Part shown: piece by piece, positions 55,745 to 64,000 of the stretch
Layout: the number at the start of each line of letters is the position of its first letter
How positions within the stretch are numbered: the stretch's first letter is position 1
DNA from: Hirundichthys speculiger
Taxonomy: Eukaryota; Chordata; Actinopteri; Beloniformes; Exocoetidae
Assembly: GCA_018398805.1 (NCBI GenBank)
Contig: JAGFBZ010002565.1
Location: 99,501-163,500 of the forward strand
Reading direction: 5' to 3'
Length of the DNA: 64,000 nucleotides
Made by a program: the position numbers and the translations under genes
The notes under the pieces: model-generated
Told to the model about the DNA's origin: nothing
The model's database searches: none
The model's input: the letters and a program-made list of their open reading frames with translations, nothing else

Positions 55745-56685
55745 TTGCAAAGGAAGTGCAGCCTCTAGTGGTCGGTAGAGGAACTGCAGCTTTAGTAGTC
55801 GGTAGAGGAAATGCAGCCTCTAGTGGTCGGTGGAGGAACTGCAGCCTCTAGTGGTCGGTAGAGGAAATGCAGCCTCTAGTGGTCAGTAGAGGAATTGCAG
55901 CCTCTAGTGGTCGGTAGAGGAACTGCAGCTTTAGTGGTCGGTGGAGGAACTGCAGCCTCTAGTGGTCGGTAGAGGAATTGCAGCTTTAGTGGTCGGTAGA
56001 GGAAGTGCAGCCTCTAGTGGTCGGTAGAGGAAGTGCAGCTTTAGTGGGTCGGTAGAGGAACTGCAGCCTCTAGTGGTCGGTAGAGGAACTGCAGCCTCTA
56101 GTGGTCGTTACAGGAACTGCAGCCTCTAGTGGTCAGTAGAGGAACTGCAGCCTCCAGTGGTCAGTAGAGGAACCGCAGCCTCTAGCGGTCGGTAGAGGAA
56201 CTGCGGCCTCTAGCGGTCGGTAGAGGAACTGCAACTTTTGTGGTCGGTAGAGGAAGTGCAGCTTTAGTGGTCGTAGAGGAACCGCAGCCTCTAGTGGTCG
56301 GTAGAGGAACTGCAGCTTTAGTGGTTGGTAGAGGAACAGCAGCCTCTAGTGGTCGGTAGAGGAACTGCAGCTTTAGTGGTTGGTAGAGGAACAGCAGCCT
56401 CTAGTGGTCAGTAGAGGAACCGCAGCCTCTAGTGGTCGGTAGAGGAACTGCAGCTTTAGTGGTTGGTAGAGGAACAGCAGCCTCTAGTGGTCGGTAGAGG
56501 AACTGCAGCTTTAGTGGTTGGTAGAGGAACAGCAGCCTCTAGTGGTCGGTAGAGGAACTGCAGCTTTAGTGGTTGGTAGAGGAACAGCAGCCTCTAGTGG
56601 TCAGTAGAGGAACCGCAGCCTCTAGTGGTCGGTAGAGGAACTGCAGCCTCTAGTGGTTGGTAGAGGAACTGCAGCCTCATCATCA
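55745..56685. repeat. 27-28 bp minisatellite, about 34 copies
   Basis: The unit reads TAGTGGTCGGTAGAGGAACT then GCAGCCTC. A variant has GCAGCTT in place of GCAGCCTC. The two types alternate in blocks (56290-56600), a sign of dimer-level amplification. It sits about 1.1 kb upstream of the pex7 promoter. Confidence 0.94.
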
Positions 56686-56702
56686 TCTTCATCTTCATCA
56701 TT

Positions 56703-56736
<34 letters not shown>

Positions 56737-56740
56737 CCCT
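56686..56740. repeat. (ATC)n trinucleotide tract
   Basis: An imperfect TCATCATCTTCATC tract becoming a pure (ATC)n run. Confidence 0.9.
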
Positions 56741-57124
56741 GATCTCATCCATCCAGCATTGTGACGACAATGATTAATAAAGTATTTATTGATTGACTGA
56801 TTGATTGATTGACTGATCATCAGGACGTTGTTCCAGAAGTCTGCTGGTGGTTCAGAACATCCTCAGTGAGGCCTGGAAGCCCGTGACCCAGAAAGGGGGT
56901 ACTTAGGATTGCCCTCATTTTATTTCCTCCTTTTGCTTCATGTTTGTTCAAATGAATAATAATAGTGAAAATTAGATTGATGTTGTTTTGTCAGATGTAT
57001 TTGCTTCATACCAACACTTGTGACATGTTTCTACATCAGAGTCTCTCACATGTATCAGACATGAGCTTCTTCCAACCAGCTGAAACACTTTGAGACGTCA
57101 GTTTGAATCAGAGGAAGAACGAGA
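56741..57124. other. Unique sequence with a GATT-type tail
   Basis: At 56775-56820 AATAAAGTATTTATTGATTG followed by GATTGATT repeats resembles the 3' tail of an interspersed repeat (plus strand). The rest is not recognised. Confidence 0.4.
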
Positions 57125-57570
57125 ACCAGGTTCCTCAGAGGTGTTTCCTCAGAGGTGTTTCTTCAGACGTGGTTCCTCAGAGGTGGTTCCTCAGAGGTGT
57201 TTCTTTAGACGTGGTTCCTCAGAGGTGGTTCCTCAGACGTGGTTCCTCAGAGGTGTTCCCCCAGATGTGGTCCCTCAGACGTGGTTCCTCAGGGGTGGTT
57301 CCTCAGAGGTGTTTCCTCAGACGTGGTTACTCAGAGGTGGTTCCTCAGACGTGGTTCCTCAGACCTGGTTCCTCAGAGGTGGTTCCTCAGACGTGGTTCG
57401 TCAGAGGTGGTTCCTCAGAGGTGTTTCCTCATCAGAGTGGTTCCTCCTCCCTCAGAGTGGTTTCCTCAGGGTGGTTCCTCAGAGGTGTTTCCTCAGACGT
57501 GGTTCCTCGGAGGTGGTTCCTCAGACGTGGTTCCTCGGAGGTGTGTCCTCAGAGGTGTTTCTGCTGCTGA
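57125..57570. repeat. 15-bp minisatellite (GGTTCCTCAGAGGTG)
   Basis: About 30 units with GACGTG and GTTTCC variants. Open in several frames because 15 is a multiple of three. Not coding. Confidence 0.93.
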
Positions 57571-57699
57571 TGTTTCACAGGACAGACAGAAGTACTGATT
57601 AAAATAATATCTGTATTTATGGGCGGTGGACGACGAAGCAACACTTCTTTATTCGATATTCATCAAAAAGGTGAGGTTTTTTTCTTTGGAAACAGCGAC

Positions 57700-57956
57700 A
57701 TCTGCTGAATAAAGTCTACATCCGGGTTACGGGGTCAGCTGACCAAAACACGGAAGCAAAAGTGACTGAAGCGACCAGCGAGCTGAGAGCGGAGAAGTTA
57801 ATTAGACCTGATTAAAACTAATTAAACCCAGTTAACGCTGTTTAACCCTGCCGGTAACCTGCAGGTAACCCGCCGGTAACCTGGCTGAACTGAGAAGTTC
57901 CTCTTGTGTGGATAAATGAGCAGTTTCAGTCGTGTTTTGTCAGTTGTGACGGGTCG
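57700..57956 (+). promoter_or_regulatory. pex7: Probable pex7 promoter and non-coding leader exon
   Basis: A non-repetitive, CpG-containing segment ends in a strong donor CG|GTAAGT at 57956/57957. The next acceptor (ctctgtatctgcag, ending 58956) lies 12 bases before the pex7 ATG, which implies a spliced 5' UTR. No TATA box is evident. The leader contains an ATG at 57916 that opens a short upstream frame. Confidence 0.6.
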
Positions 57957-58013
57957 GTAAGTAGACAGATGTTTCAGTTAACAGCGTTTATTTAAATCCA
58001 TGTCATTGTTTCT

Positions 58014-58215
58014 AAACCAGTCAGTTACTGGGATTATCTCCTCTGGTCTACACTAACCAGTCTGTTACTGGGATTATAACCTCTGGTCAATACTAACCAG
58101 TCAGTTACTGGGATTATAACCTCTGGTCAATACTAACCAGTCAGTTACTGGGATTCTCTCCTCTGGTCTACACTAACCAGTCTGTTACTGGGATTCTGTC
58201 CTCCAGTCTACACTA
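58014..58215. repeat. 41-bp tandem repeat, about 5 copies
   Basis: Units begin CCAGTCAGTTACTGGGATTA or CCAGTCTGTTACTGGGATTC and continue through CTCTGGTC. In the pex7 leader intron. Confidence 0.85.
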
Positions 58216-58500
58216 AGACCTTGAGTTTATTACTGGGAGACCTGGAGTTTATTACTGGGAGACTCTCAGACCGGGTGGTTGGATTCAGTGGTTTACCTGG
58301 TTCTGGTACCATGGTTCTGGTACCATGGTTCTGGTACCATGGTTGTGGACATGTCCTCCTCTGTTTAATGTTGGTTTTTCACATTTGACATGGATGCTTC
58401 TTTCACTCCTCTGTAAAACCGTCTTTTCTCTGTGTCCTCACTGTGGACTTGAGCGTCCCAGTTTCTGGAGATGCAGCTGGACCTGAATGTGGACCTGATG

Positions 58501-58700
58501 AGCTGTAGATCTACAGGACTGTAGATCTACAGGACTGTAGATCTACAGGTCCGTAGATCTACAGGACTGTAGATCTACAGGACTGTAGATCCAGGACTGT
58601 AGATCTACAGTCCTGGATCTACAGTCCTGTAGATCTACAGGACTGTAGATCCAGTCCTGTAAATCTACAGTCCTGTAGATCTACAGGTCCGTAGATCCAG
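58501..58700. repeat. 17-bp array with sense and inverted copies forming a palindrome
   Basis: GTAGATCTACAGGACT units run tandemly, then switch orientation. Positions 58567-58640 form a 74-bp perfect palindrome with arms of 37 bp and no spacer, centred at 58603/58604 (AGATCT). It lies in the pex7 leader intron and is able to form a cruciform. Confidence 0.95.
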
Positions 58701-58968
58701 GACTGACTTCATTTTTGTGAGATGATGTCACGGTAAAAGCCCGTGTTGTAGTCTCTTAATACTCAGACCAGCTGTGATTGGACGGTTCTTACGTTCTTAT
58801 TTCTGTCATGACTCCATCACCTCATTGCTGTGTCCAGGAAACAGTCTGAAACAGTACTGTGTTATTTTATTTAAAATAAATTGCTCTTTAGGAGCTGTTC
58901 AGGTGTCTTCACCAGGTCGTCTCACCTGTGCTCACTGTCGTTCTCTGTATCTGCAGCTCCAGCTGATC

Positions 58969-59077
58969 ATGGCGAAGGTGTTTAGAAGTCCGGCCCGTCA
59001 CGGCTACGCTGTGGAGATGTCGCCGTTCATCCCCAACAGAGTGGCCTGCGCTGCCTCCCAGTACTACGGAATAACTG
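58969..59077 (+). CDS. pex7: pex7 coding exon 1
   Basis: Residues 1-36 plus one base; donor G|GTCAGT. The acceptor of the same exon ends at 58956, so 12 bases of 5' UTR precede the ATG. Confidence 0.94.
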
Positions 59078-62000
59078 GTCAGTACTGGTCAACACTCTCC
59101 TTCTCACTAACGTTGGTTCAGGGAGGTGTTGACCACTGGGTTAGGGTTCAGGTTAGGGCAGCACCAGTAGAGCTGATTATTGCAGGACGGGTCCATCCAG
59201 GTCTGATTCAGCTGCTCAACAGACTCCAGATGTTCTGGACTGCAGAACAGCTGTGGATGTGTTCCAACACGTGTTCCTCTTGACGTGATGAAGCTCAGCT
59301 GATTCGAAACTGAAATATCATTTAATCTGAGACCAACCGAAGCTGCTTCCAGCCCCCAACTCAAACATGACTCACCGTCATCATATCCAAACACCTGCAC
59401 AGGTAGACAGGTGCTGCTCAAACTCCGCCCCTGTGCCATTCCACTGGGCAAGTGTCAATTCAGCAGAGCAATCTGAGAGCAGCCACTTCAGAGGGGCGAC
59501 GGGGGTGCAGCCATTTCAGCGGGGCGACGGGGTTGCAGCCGCTTCAGCGGGGCGACGGGGGAGCAGCCGTTTCAGCGGGGCGACGGGGGTGCAGCCGCTT
59601 CAGCGGGGCGACGGGGGTGCAGCCATTTCAGCGGGGCGACGGGGGAGCAGCCGCTTCAGCGGGGCGACGGGAGCAGCCGCTTCAGCGGGGGACGGGGAGC
59701 AGCCGCTTCAGCGGGGCGACGGGGGTGCAGCCTCTTCAGCGGGGCGACGGGGGGGAGCAGCCGCTTCAGCGGGGCGACGGGGGAGGGGGAGCAGCCGCTT
59801 CAGCGGGGCGACGGGGGTGCAGCCATTTCAGCGGGGCGACAGGGGAGCAGCCGCTTCAGCGGGGCAACGGGGGTGCAGAGGCCGCTTCAGCGGGGCGACG
59901 GGGGGGAGCAGCCGTTTCACGGGGGGAGCAGCCGCTTCAGCGGGGGCGACGGGGAGCAGCCGCTTCAGCGGGGCGACGGGGGAGCAGCCATTTCAGCGGG
60001 GCGACGAGGTGCAGCCGCTTCAGCGGGGCGACGGGGGTGCAGCCATTTCAGCGGGGCGACGGGGGAGCAGCCGCTTCATCGGGGCAACGGGGGTGCAGCC
60101 GCTTCAGCGGGGCGACGGGGAGCAGCCTCTTCAGCGGGGCGACGGGGGTGCAGCCGCTTCAGCATCAACAAAAAGATGAGGTGTTTCAACAGAAATGAGC
60201 AGGACCCTAAAAGTTGTCACTTCACCACAAAAAGTGTGGTTTTTATGAAACAATATTGTTATTTGATGTCCAAAAGTTAACATTCTTTTAATTGTGAAAT
60301 TTTATGTAAAAAAAAAATAGGCTTTTTTTTTTTTACAATGAAATTCACAACTTTATATCAACAAAGTCGTAATTTTCCATCAGAATGTTGAGATTTTGTG
60401 ATTTTCCAACAAAACGCTCTGATTTCAGATCAGTAAGCTTCATGTTTGTGAAGTTTTTCACCATAAAGTCGTTGTTTGATGACAAAGTTTCCTATAATAT
60501 ATGAAATATTTTGTGAAAGTTCTGTGAATTAAACGCAGAGAACCTCGATTTTACAGCAACACGACATCGTTCGCAGTTGACCAGTAAAAAGACGGGTTTT
60601 TAGATGAACATGTACCAAAATGACTGTAATTCATTAGAGGCTTTATAATTAATTAATAGTGATTGATCACTTTAAAGGGGATATTTGAGCCAGCTCAGGT
60701 GAATTTTGGTAAATAAAACTACCAGGATGTTTCTTTTCCATCTTTATTCACTCGTTCATTCACACATCAGCTCAACTGAAACTGTTATATCCAACTTTTA
60801 AAGAATTATTGTCAGTTCAAGCACTTTCAAACCGTAGATGATGATGGAGATGACAACAGTCATGCTTTGGATCTGTGTTTGTCTGCAGGTTCTGGTTCTC
60901 TGCTGGTTCTGGATGAGACGGACAGCGGCGTCGCTTTATTCAGAAGGTGAACGTTGTTCTTCTGTCTTTAGTTCAGTAAATCTGATGTTTGGCAGTAATG
61001 TTTAAATGTAGCTTCAGCTCAAAGGTTCGTCCTCTTTTAATCTTCCGCTTTGGATCTTGATGTGAACCATCATAAAAATCATCTGATCACAGCAGGTCAC
61101 TGAAGGAAGCAAATATAACAGACAGAAGACAACATATGACCTTTTACGCCTGGACATTATTTATTTAATAAACTTCATTTAAAAATAAGAGAGAAAAATA
61201 TTTAATAATATATGTGGGCAAGTACCTCCATGATTCAGCAGCTGTAGATCCTCCATCAGCAGCTGTGGGTCCATCAGCAGCTGTGGGTCCATCAGGCTGT
61301 AGGTCCATCAGCAGCTGTAGGTCCATCAGCAGCTGTAGGTCCATCAGCAGCTGTAGATCCTCCATCAGCAGCTGTAGGTCCATCAGCAGCTGTGGGTCCA
61401 TCAGCAGCTGTAGGTCCGTCAGCAGCTGTAGATCCTCCATCAGCAGCTGTAGGTCCATCAGCAGCTGTGGGTCCATCAGCAGCTGTAGGTCCGTCAGCAG
61501 CTGTAGATCCTCCATCAGCAGCTGTAGGTCCATCAGCAGCTGTAGGTCCATCAGCAGCTTTAAGTCCATCAGCAGCTTTAAGTCCATCAGCAGCTGTAGA
61601 TCCTCCATCAGCAGCTGTAGGTCCATCAGCAGCTGTAGGTCCATCATCAGCAGCTGTAGATCCATCAGCAGCTGTAGGTCCATCAGCAGCTGTAGATCCA
61701 TCAGCAGCTGTAGGTCCATCAGCAGCTGTAGATCCATCAGCAGCTGTAGGTCCATCAGCAGCTGTAGGTCCATCAGCAGCTGTAGATCCATCATCAGCAG
61801 CTGTGGGTCCATCAGCAGCTGTAGGTCCGTCAGCAGCTGTAGATCCATCAGCAGCTGTAGATCCATCATCAGCAGCTGTAGGTCCATCAGCAGCTGTAGG
61901 TCCATCAGCAGCGTAGCAGCTGTAGATCCCATCAGCAGCTGTAGGTCCATCAGCAGCTGTAGATCCATCGCAGTCCATCAGCAGCTGTAGGTCCATCAGC

Positions 62001-63155
62001 AGCTGTAGGTCCATCAGCAGCTCCATCAGCAGCTGTAGGTCCATCAGCAGCTGTAGGTCCATCAGCAGCTGTAGGTCCATCAGCAGCTGTAGATCCATCA
62101 GCAGCTGTAGGTCCATCAGCAGCTGTAGATCCATCAGCAGCTCTAGGTCCATCAGCAGCTGTAGGTCCATCAGCAGCTGTAGATCCATCAGCAGCTGTAG
62201 GTCATCCCATCAGCAGCTGTAGGTCCATCAGCAGCTGTAGGTCCATCAGCATCTGCCATCCATCAGCAGCTGTAGATCCATCAGCAGCTGTAGATCCATC
62301 AGCAGCTCCATCAGCAGCTATAGATCCATTTCCATCAGCAGCTGTAGGTCCATCAGCAAGCTGTAGATCCATCAGCAGCTGTAGGTCCATCAGCAGCTGT
62401 AGATCCATCAGTGTAGGTCCATCAGCAGCCATCAGAAGCTGTAGGTCCTCCATCAGCAGCTGTAGATCCATCAGCAGCTGTAGGTCCATCAGCAGCTGTA
62501 GGTCCATCAGCAGCTGTAGATCCATTAGCAGCTGTTGGTCCATCAGCAGCTGTTGGTCCATCAGCAGCTGTAGATCCTCCATCAGCAGCTGTAGGTCCAT
62601 CAGCAGCTGTAGATCCATCAGCAGCTGTAGGTCCATCAGCAGCTGTAGATCCTCCATCAGCAGCTGTAGGTCCATCAGCAGCTGTAGATCCATCAGCAGC
62701 TCTAGGTCCATCAGCAGCTGTTATGTTTAAACAGTTTAAAACATGCGTGTGTATAAACTTTACTTCATCCTTAATGGTTTCAGATGTTTCCAGATGTTTC
62801 TTCAGTGTGAAACCACAGATCTTCAGCTGGATCATCTTTAATGTCCTGGTGTGTTTCAGCTGGGACTGGGGCGACGGTCTCTTCGACGTGGCCTGGAGCG
62901 AGTCCAACGAGCACCTCCTGGTGGCGGGAGGTGGCGACGGCAGCCTGCAGCTGTGGGACACGGCCAATCAGCTCGCTCCGCTGAGGGTGGTCAGAGAACA
63001 CACACAGGAGGTAACGCACACACACGGACATCATCCTGTCTGGCTGGAGACGGCCGCTGACGTGAACCTGTGTGCAGGTGTACGCGCTGGACTGGAGTCA
63101 GACCAGAGGAGAGGACCTGATCGTCTCCGGGTCCTGGGACCAGACCGCTAAAGTG
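58969..63155 (+). CDS. pex7: pex7: peroxisomal PTS2 import receptor, first four coding exons (partial)
   Basis: PEX7 is a cytosolic WD40 beta-propeller that binds the N-terminal PTS2 signal of peroxisomal enzymes and delivers them to the import machinery. In humans its loss causes rhizomelic chondrodysplasia punctata type 1. The coding exons join in phase to 132 residues: [20 protein letters not shown] at the start (human PEX7 has a similar TPGRHGYAAEFSPY), [55 protein letters not shown], and [20 protein letters not shown] with DQTAKV. The repeated GxGS(L/W)xLWD and SGSWDQT motifs are WD40 blades. All introns are GT-AG. The ATG has A at -3 and G at +4. The rest of the gene (about 60%) lies beyond the window. 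Introns are loaded with minisatellites. It is divergent from hey2. Confidence 0.96.
59078..59479. other. Start of pex7 intron after coding exon 1
   Basis: Unique sequence; no gene. Open frames that run through the splice donor are read-through artefacts. Confidence 0.5.
59480..60168. repeat. 28-bp G-rich minisatellite in a pex7 intron, about 24 copies
   Basis: The unit reads GCAGCCGCTTCAGCGGGGCG then ACGGGGGT. Each unit holds GGGG and GGGGG runs separated by CGAC, so several neighbouring units can fold as G-quadruplexes on the plus (RNA) strand. CGCTTCAGCG is a short hairpin-capable motif in each unit. Frayed at about 59660-59940. Confidence 0.94.
60169..60888. other. Pex7 intron, AT-rich with a degenerate periodic segment
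   Basis: Positions 60210-60520 repeat phrases like AAAGTCGTAATTTTCC and CAACAAA, similar to 6590-6910. No gene. Confidence 0.45.
60889..60946 (+). CDS. pex7: pex7 coding exon 2
   Basis: A 58-nt exon with acceptor gtctgcag|GT and donor AG|GTGAAC. It encodes [19 protein letters not shown] with split codons at both ends, continuing the first WD40 blade. Confidence 0.93.
60947..61228. other. Pex7 intron spacer
   Basis: Unique AT-rich sequence with no feature recognised. Confidence 0.4.
61229..62722. repeat. 18-bp minisatellite in a pex7 intron, about 80 copies
   Basis: The unit is AGCAGCTGTAGGTCCATC with AGATCC and TCCATCATC variants (18 or 21 bp). As 18 and 21 are multiples of three, long open frames appear on both strands (DLQLLM or ADGPTA repeats). 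Not genes. Confidence 0.96.
62860..63010 (+). CDS. pex7: pex7 coding exon 3
   Basis: A 151-nt exon with acceptor gtgtttcag|C and donor GAG|GTAACG. It encodes [20 protein letters not shown], then the blade motif GDGSLQLWD and VREHTQE. Confidence 0.97.
63078..63155 (+). CDS. pex7: pex7 coding exon 4
   Basis: A 78-nt exon, phase 0 at both ends, with acceptor gtgtgcag|GTG and donor GTG|GTGAGC. It encodes [20 protein letters not shown] then DQTAKV. The next exon should begin with a Trp-Asp continuation outside the window. Confidence 0.96.
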
Positions 63156-63209
63156 GTGAGCATCTATCCGTTACTGCCCAGCCAGCGGTGAAGGACTGTC
63201 AGTTCTGTC
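63156..63209. other. Start of pex7 intron after coding exon 4
   Basis: Unique sequence of about 55 bases before the final array. Confidence 0.5.
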
Positions 63210-64000
63210 CTGGTGTCCTGGTGCCCTGGTGCCCTGGTGTCCTGGTGTCCTGGTGTCCTGGTGTCCTGGTGTCCTGGTGTCCTGGTGCCCTGGTGTCCTG
63301 GTGCCCTGGTGCCCTGTTGCCCTGGTGTCCTGGTGCCCTGGTGCCCTGGTGTCCTGGTGTCCTGGTGTCCTGGTGCCCTGGTGCCCTGGTGTCCTGGTGC
63401 CCTGGTGCCCTGGTGTCCTGGTGTCCTGGTGTCCTGGTGTCCTGGTGTCCTGGTGTCCTGGTGTCCTGGTGTCCTGGGGTCCTGGTGTCCTGGTGTCCTG
63501 GTGTCCTGGTGTCCTGGTGGTGTCCTGGTGTCCTGGGGTCCTGGGGTCCTGGGGTCCTGGTGCCCTGGTGCCCTGGTGTCCTGGTGTCCTGGTGTCCTGG
63601 GGTCCTGGTGTCCTGGTGTCCTGGTGCTGTGGTGCCCTGGTGCCCTGGTGCCCTGGTGTCCTGGTGTCCTGGTGTCCTGGTGTCCTGGTGTCCTGGGGTC
63701 CTGGTGCCCTGGTGTCCTGGTGGTCCTGGTGCCCTGGTGTCCTGGTGTCCTGGTGTCCTGGTGTCCCTGGTGTCCTGGTGTCCTGGTGTCCTGGTGTCCT
63801 GGTGCCCTGGTGCCCTGGTGCCCTGGTGCCCTGGTGCCCTGGTGCCCTGGTGCCCTGGTGCCCTGGTGTCCTGGTGTCCTGGGGGCCTGGTGCCCTGGTG
63901 TCCTGGTGTCCTGGTGGTGTCCTGGTGCCCTGGTGGCCTGGTGCCTGGTGTACCTGGTGTCCTGGGGGCCTGGTGCCCTGGTGTCCTGGTGTCCTGGGGG
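63210..64000. repeat. 10-bp minisatellite running off the window end, about 79 copies
   Basis: The unit is CTGGTGTCCT with CTGGTGCCCT and CTGGGGTCCT variants. It lies in the pex7 intron and continues past the window end. Confidence 0.96.

Noticed and set aside
61165..62967. Long open frames on both strands (DLQLLM, ADGPTA, SISSCR repeats)
   Set aside because: The 18-bp array lies within a pex7 intron. The frames are simple repeats and one runs through pex7 exon sequence only in antisense.

Overview
This window looks like teleost fish DNA. The evidence is two spliced vertebrate genes (hey2 and pex7), decayed Tc1/mariner copies of the fish type, a fish LINE fragment, a multicopy teleost SAM-like gene, and a complete Ty3/Gypsy-type LTR retrotransposon whose Gag resembles the vertebrate PNMA family. 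Well over a third of the window is tandem minisatellite DNA with many unrelated units (10, 15, 18, 19, 20, 21, 24, 28, 29, 30, 47 and 58 bp). Most long open frames here are artefacts of arrays and are not listed as genes.

Layout. Positions 1-8256 hold the 3' flank of hey2: a 20-bp array, a 29-bp array, a 47-bp array, another 20-bp array and a degenerate telomere-like CCCTAA tract. hey2 lies on the minus strand, with five coding exons at 38587-38532, 17008-16930, 16857-16774, 15429-15348 and 8822-8257. All four introns obey GT-AG and the phases join into one 288-residue bHLH-Orange repressor ending in KPYRPW/TEVGAF. The 867 coding bases span 30.3 kb. Intron 4 holds a SAM-like multicopy gene, a hAT-type MITE with a perfect 8-bp target duplication, and a 58-bp array. 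Intron 1 (21.5 kb) holds a 29-bp array, a 28-bp array of about 7.8 kb and, inserted in that array, a 9.5-kb LTR retrotransposon.

From 38.6 to 57.7 kb lies the region between the divergent genes hey2 and pex7. It contains the hey2 promoter, a 19-bp array, a LINE fragment, short interspersed repeats, a palindrome-ended DNA transposon relic, and 30-, 15-, 21-, 10/11-, 12/36-, 28- and 15-bp arrays. pex7 (plus strand) follows: a probable 5' leader exon, four coding exons (58969-59077, 60889-60946, 62860-63010, 63078-63155) and then a 10-bp array that runs off the window. About 40% of the PEX7 protein is present.

The most notable items are: (1) the young LTR element, with a canonical -1 frameshift heptamer TTTAAAC at the gag stop and LTRs that differ only by homopolymer indels; (2) the SAM-like gene within a probable mobile unit that has no transposase; (3) a 74-bp perfect palindrome in the pex7 leader intron; (4) the extreme minisatellite expansion of a Notch-pathway gene. 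Two frame breaks in the LTR element are both extra bases in T6 runs, and several arrays have indel-dense patches, so some apparent decay may be consensus error. No searches could be run. All homology calls are from recognition of motifs and exon structure.
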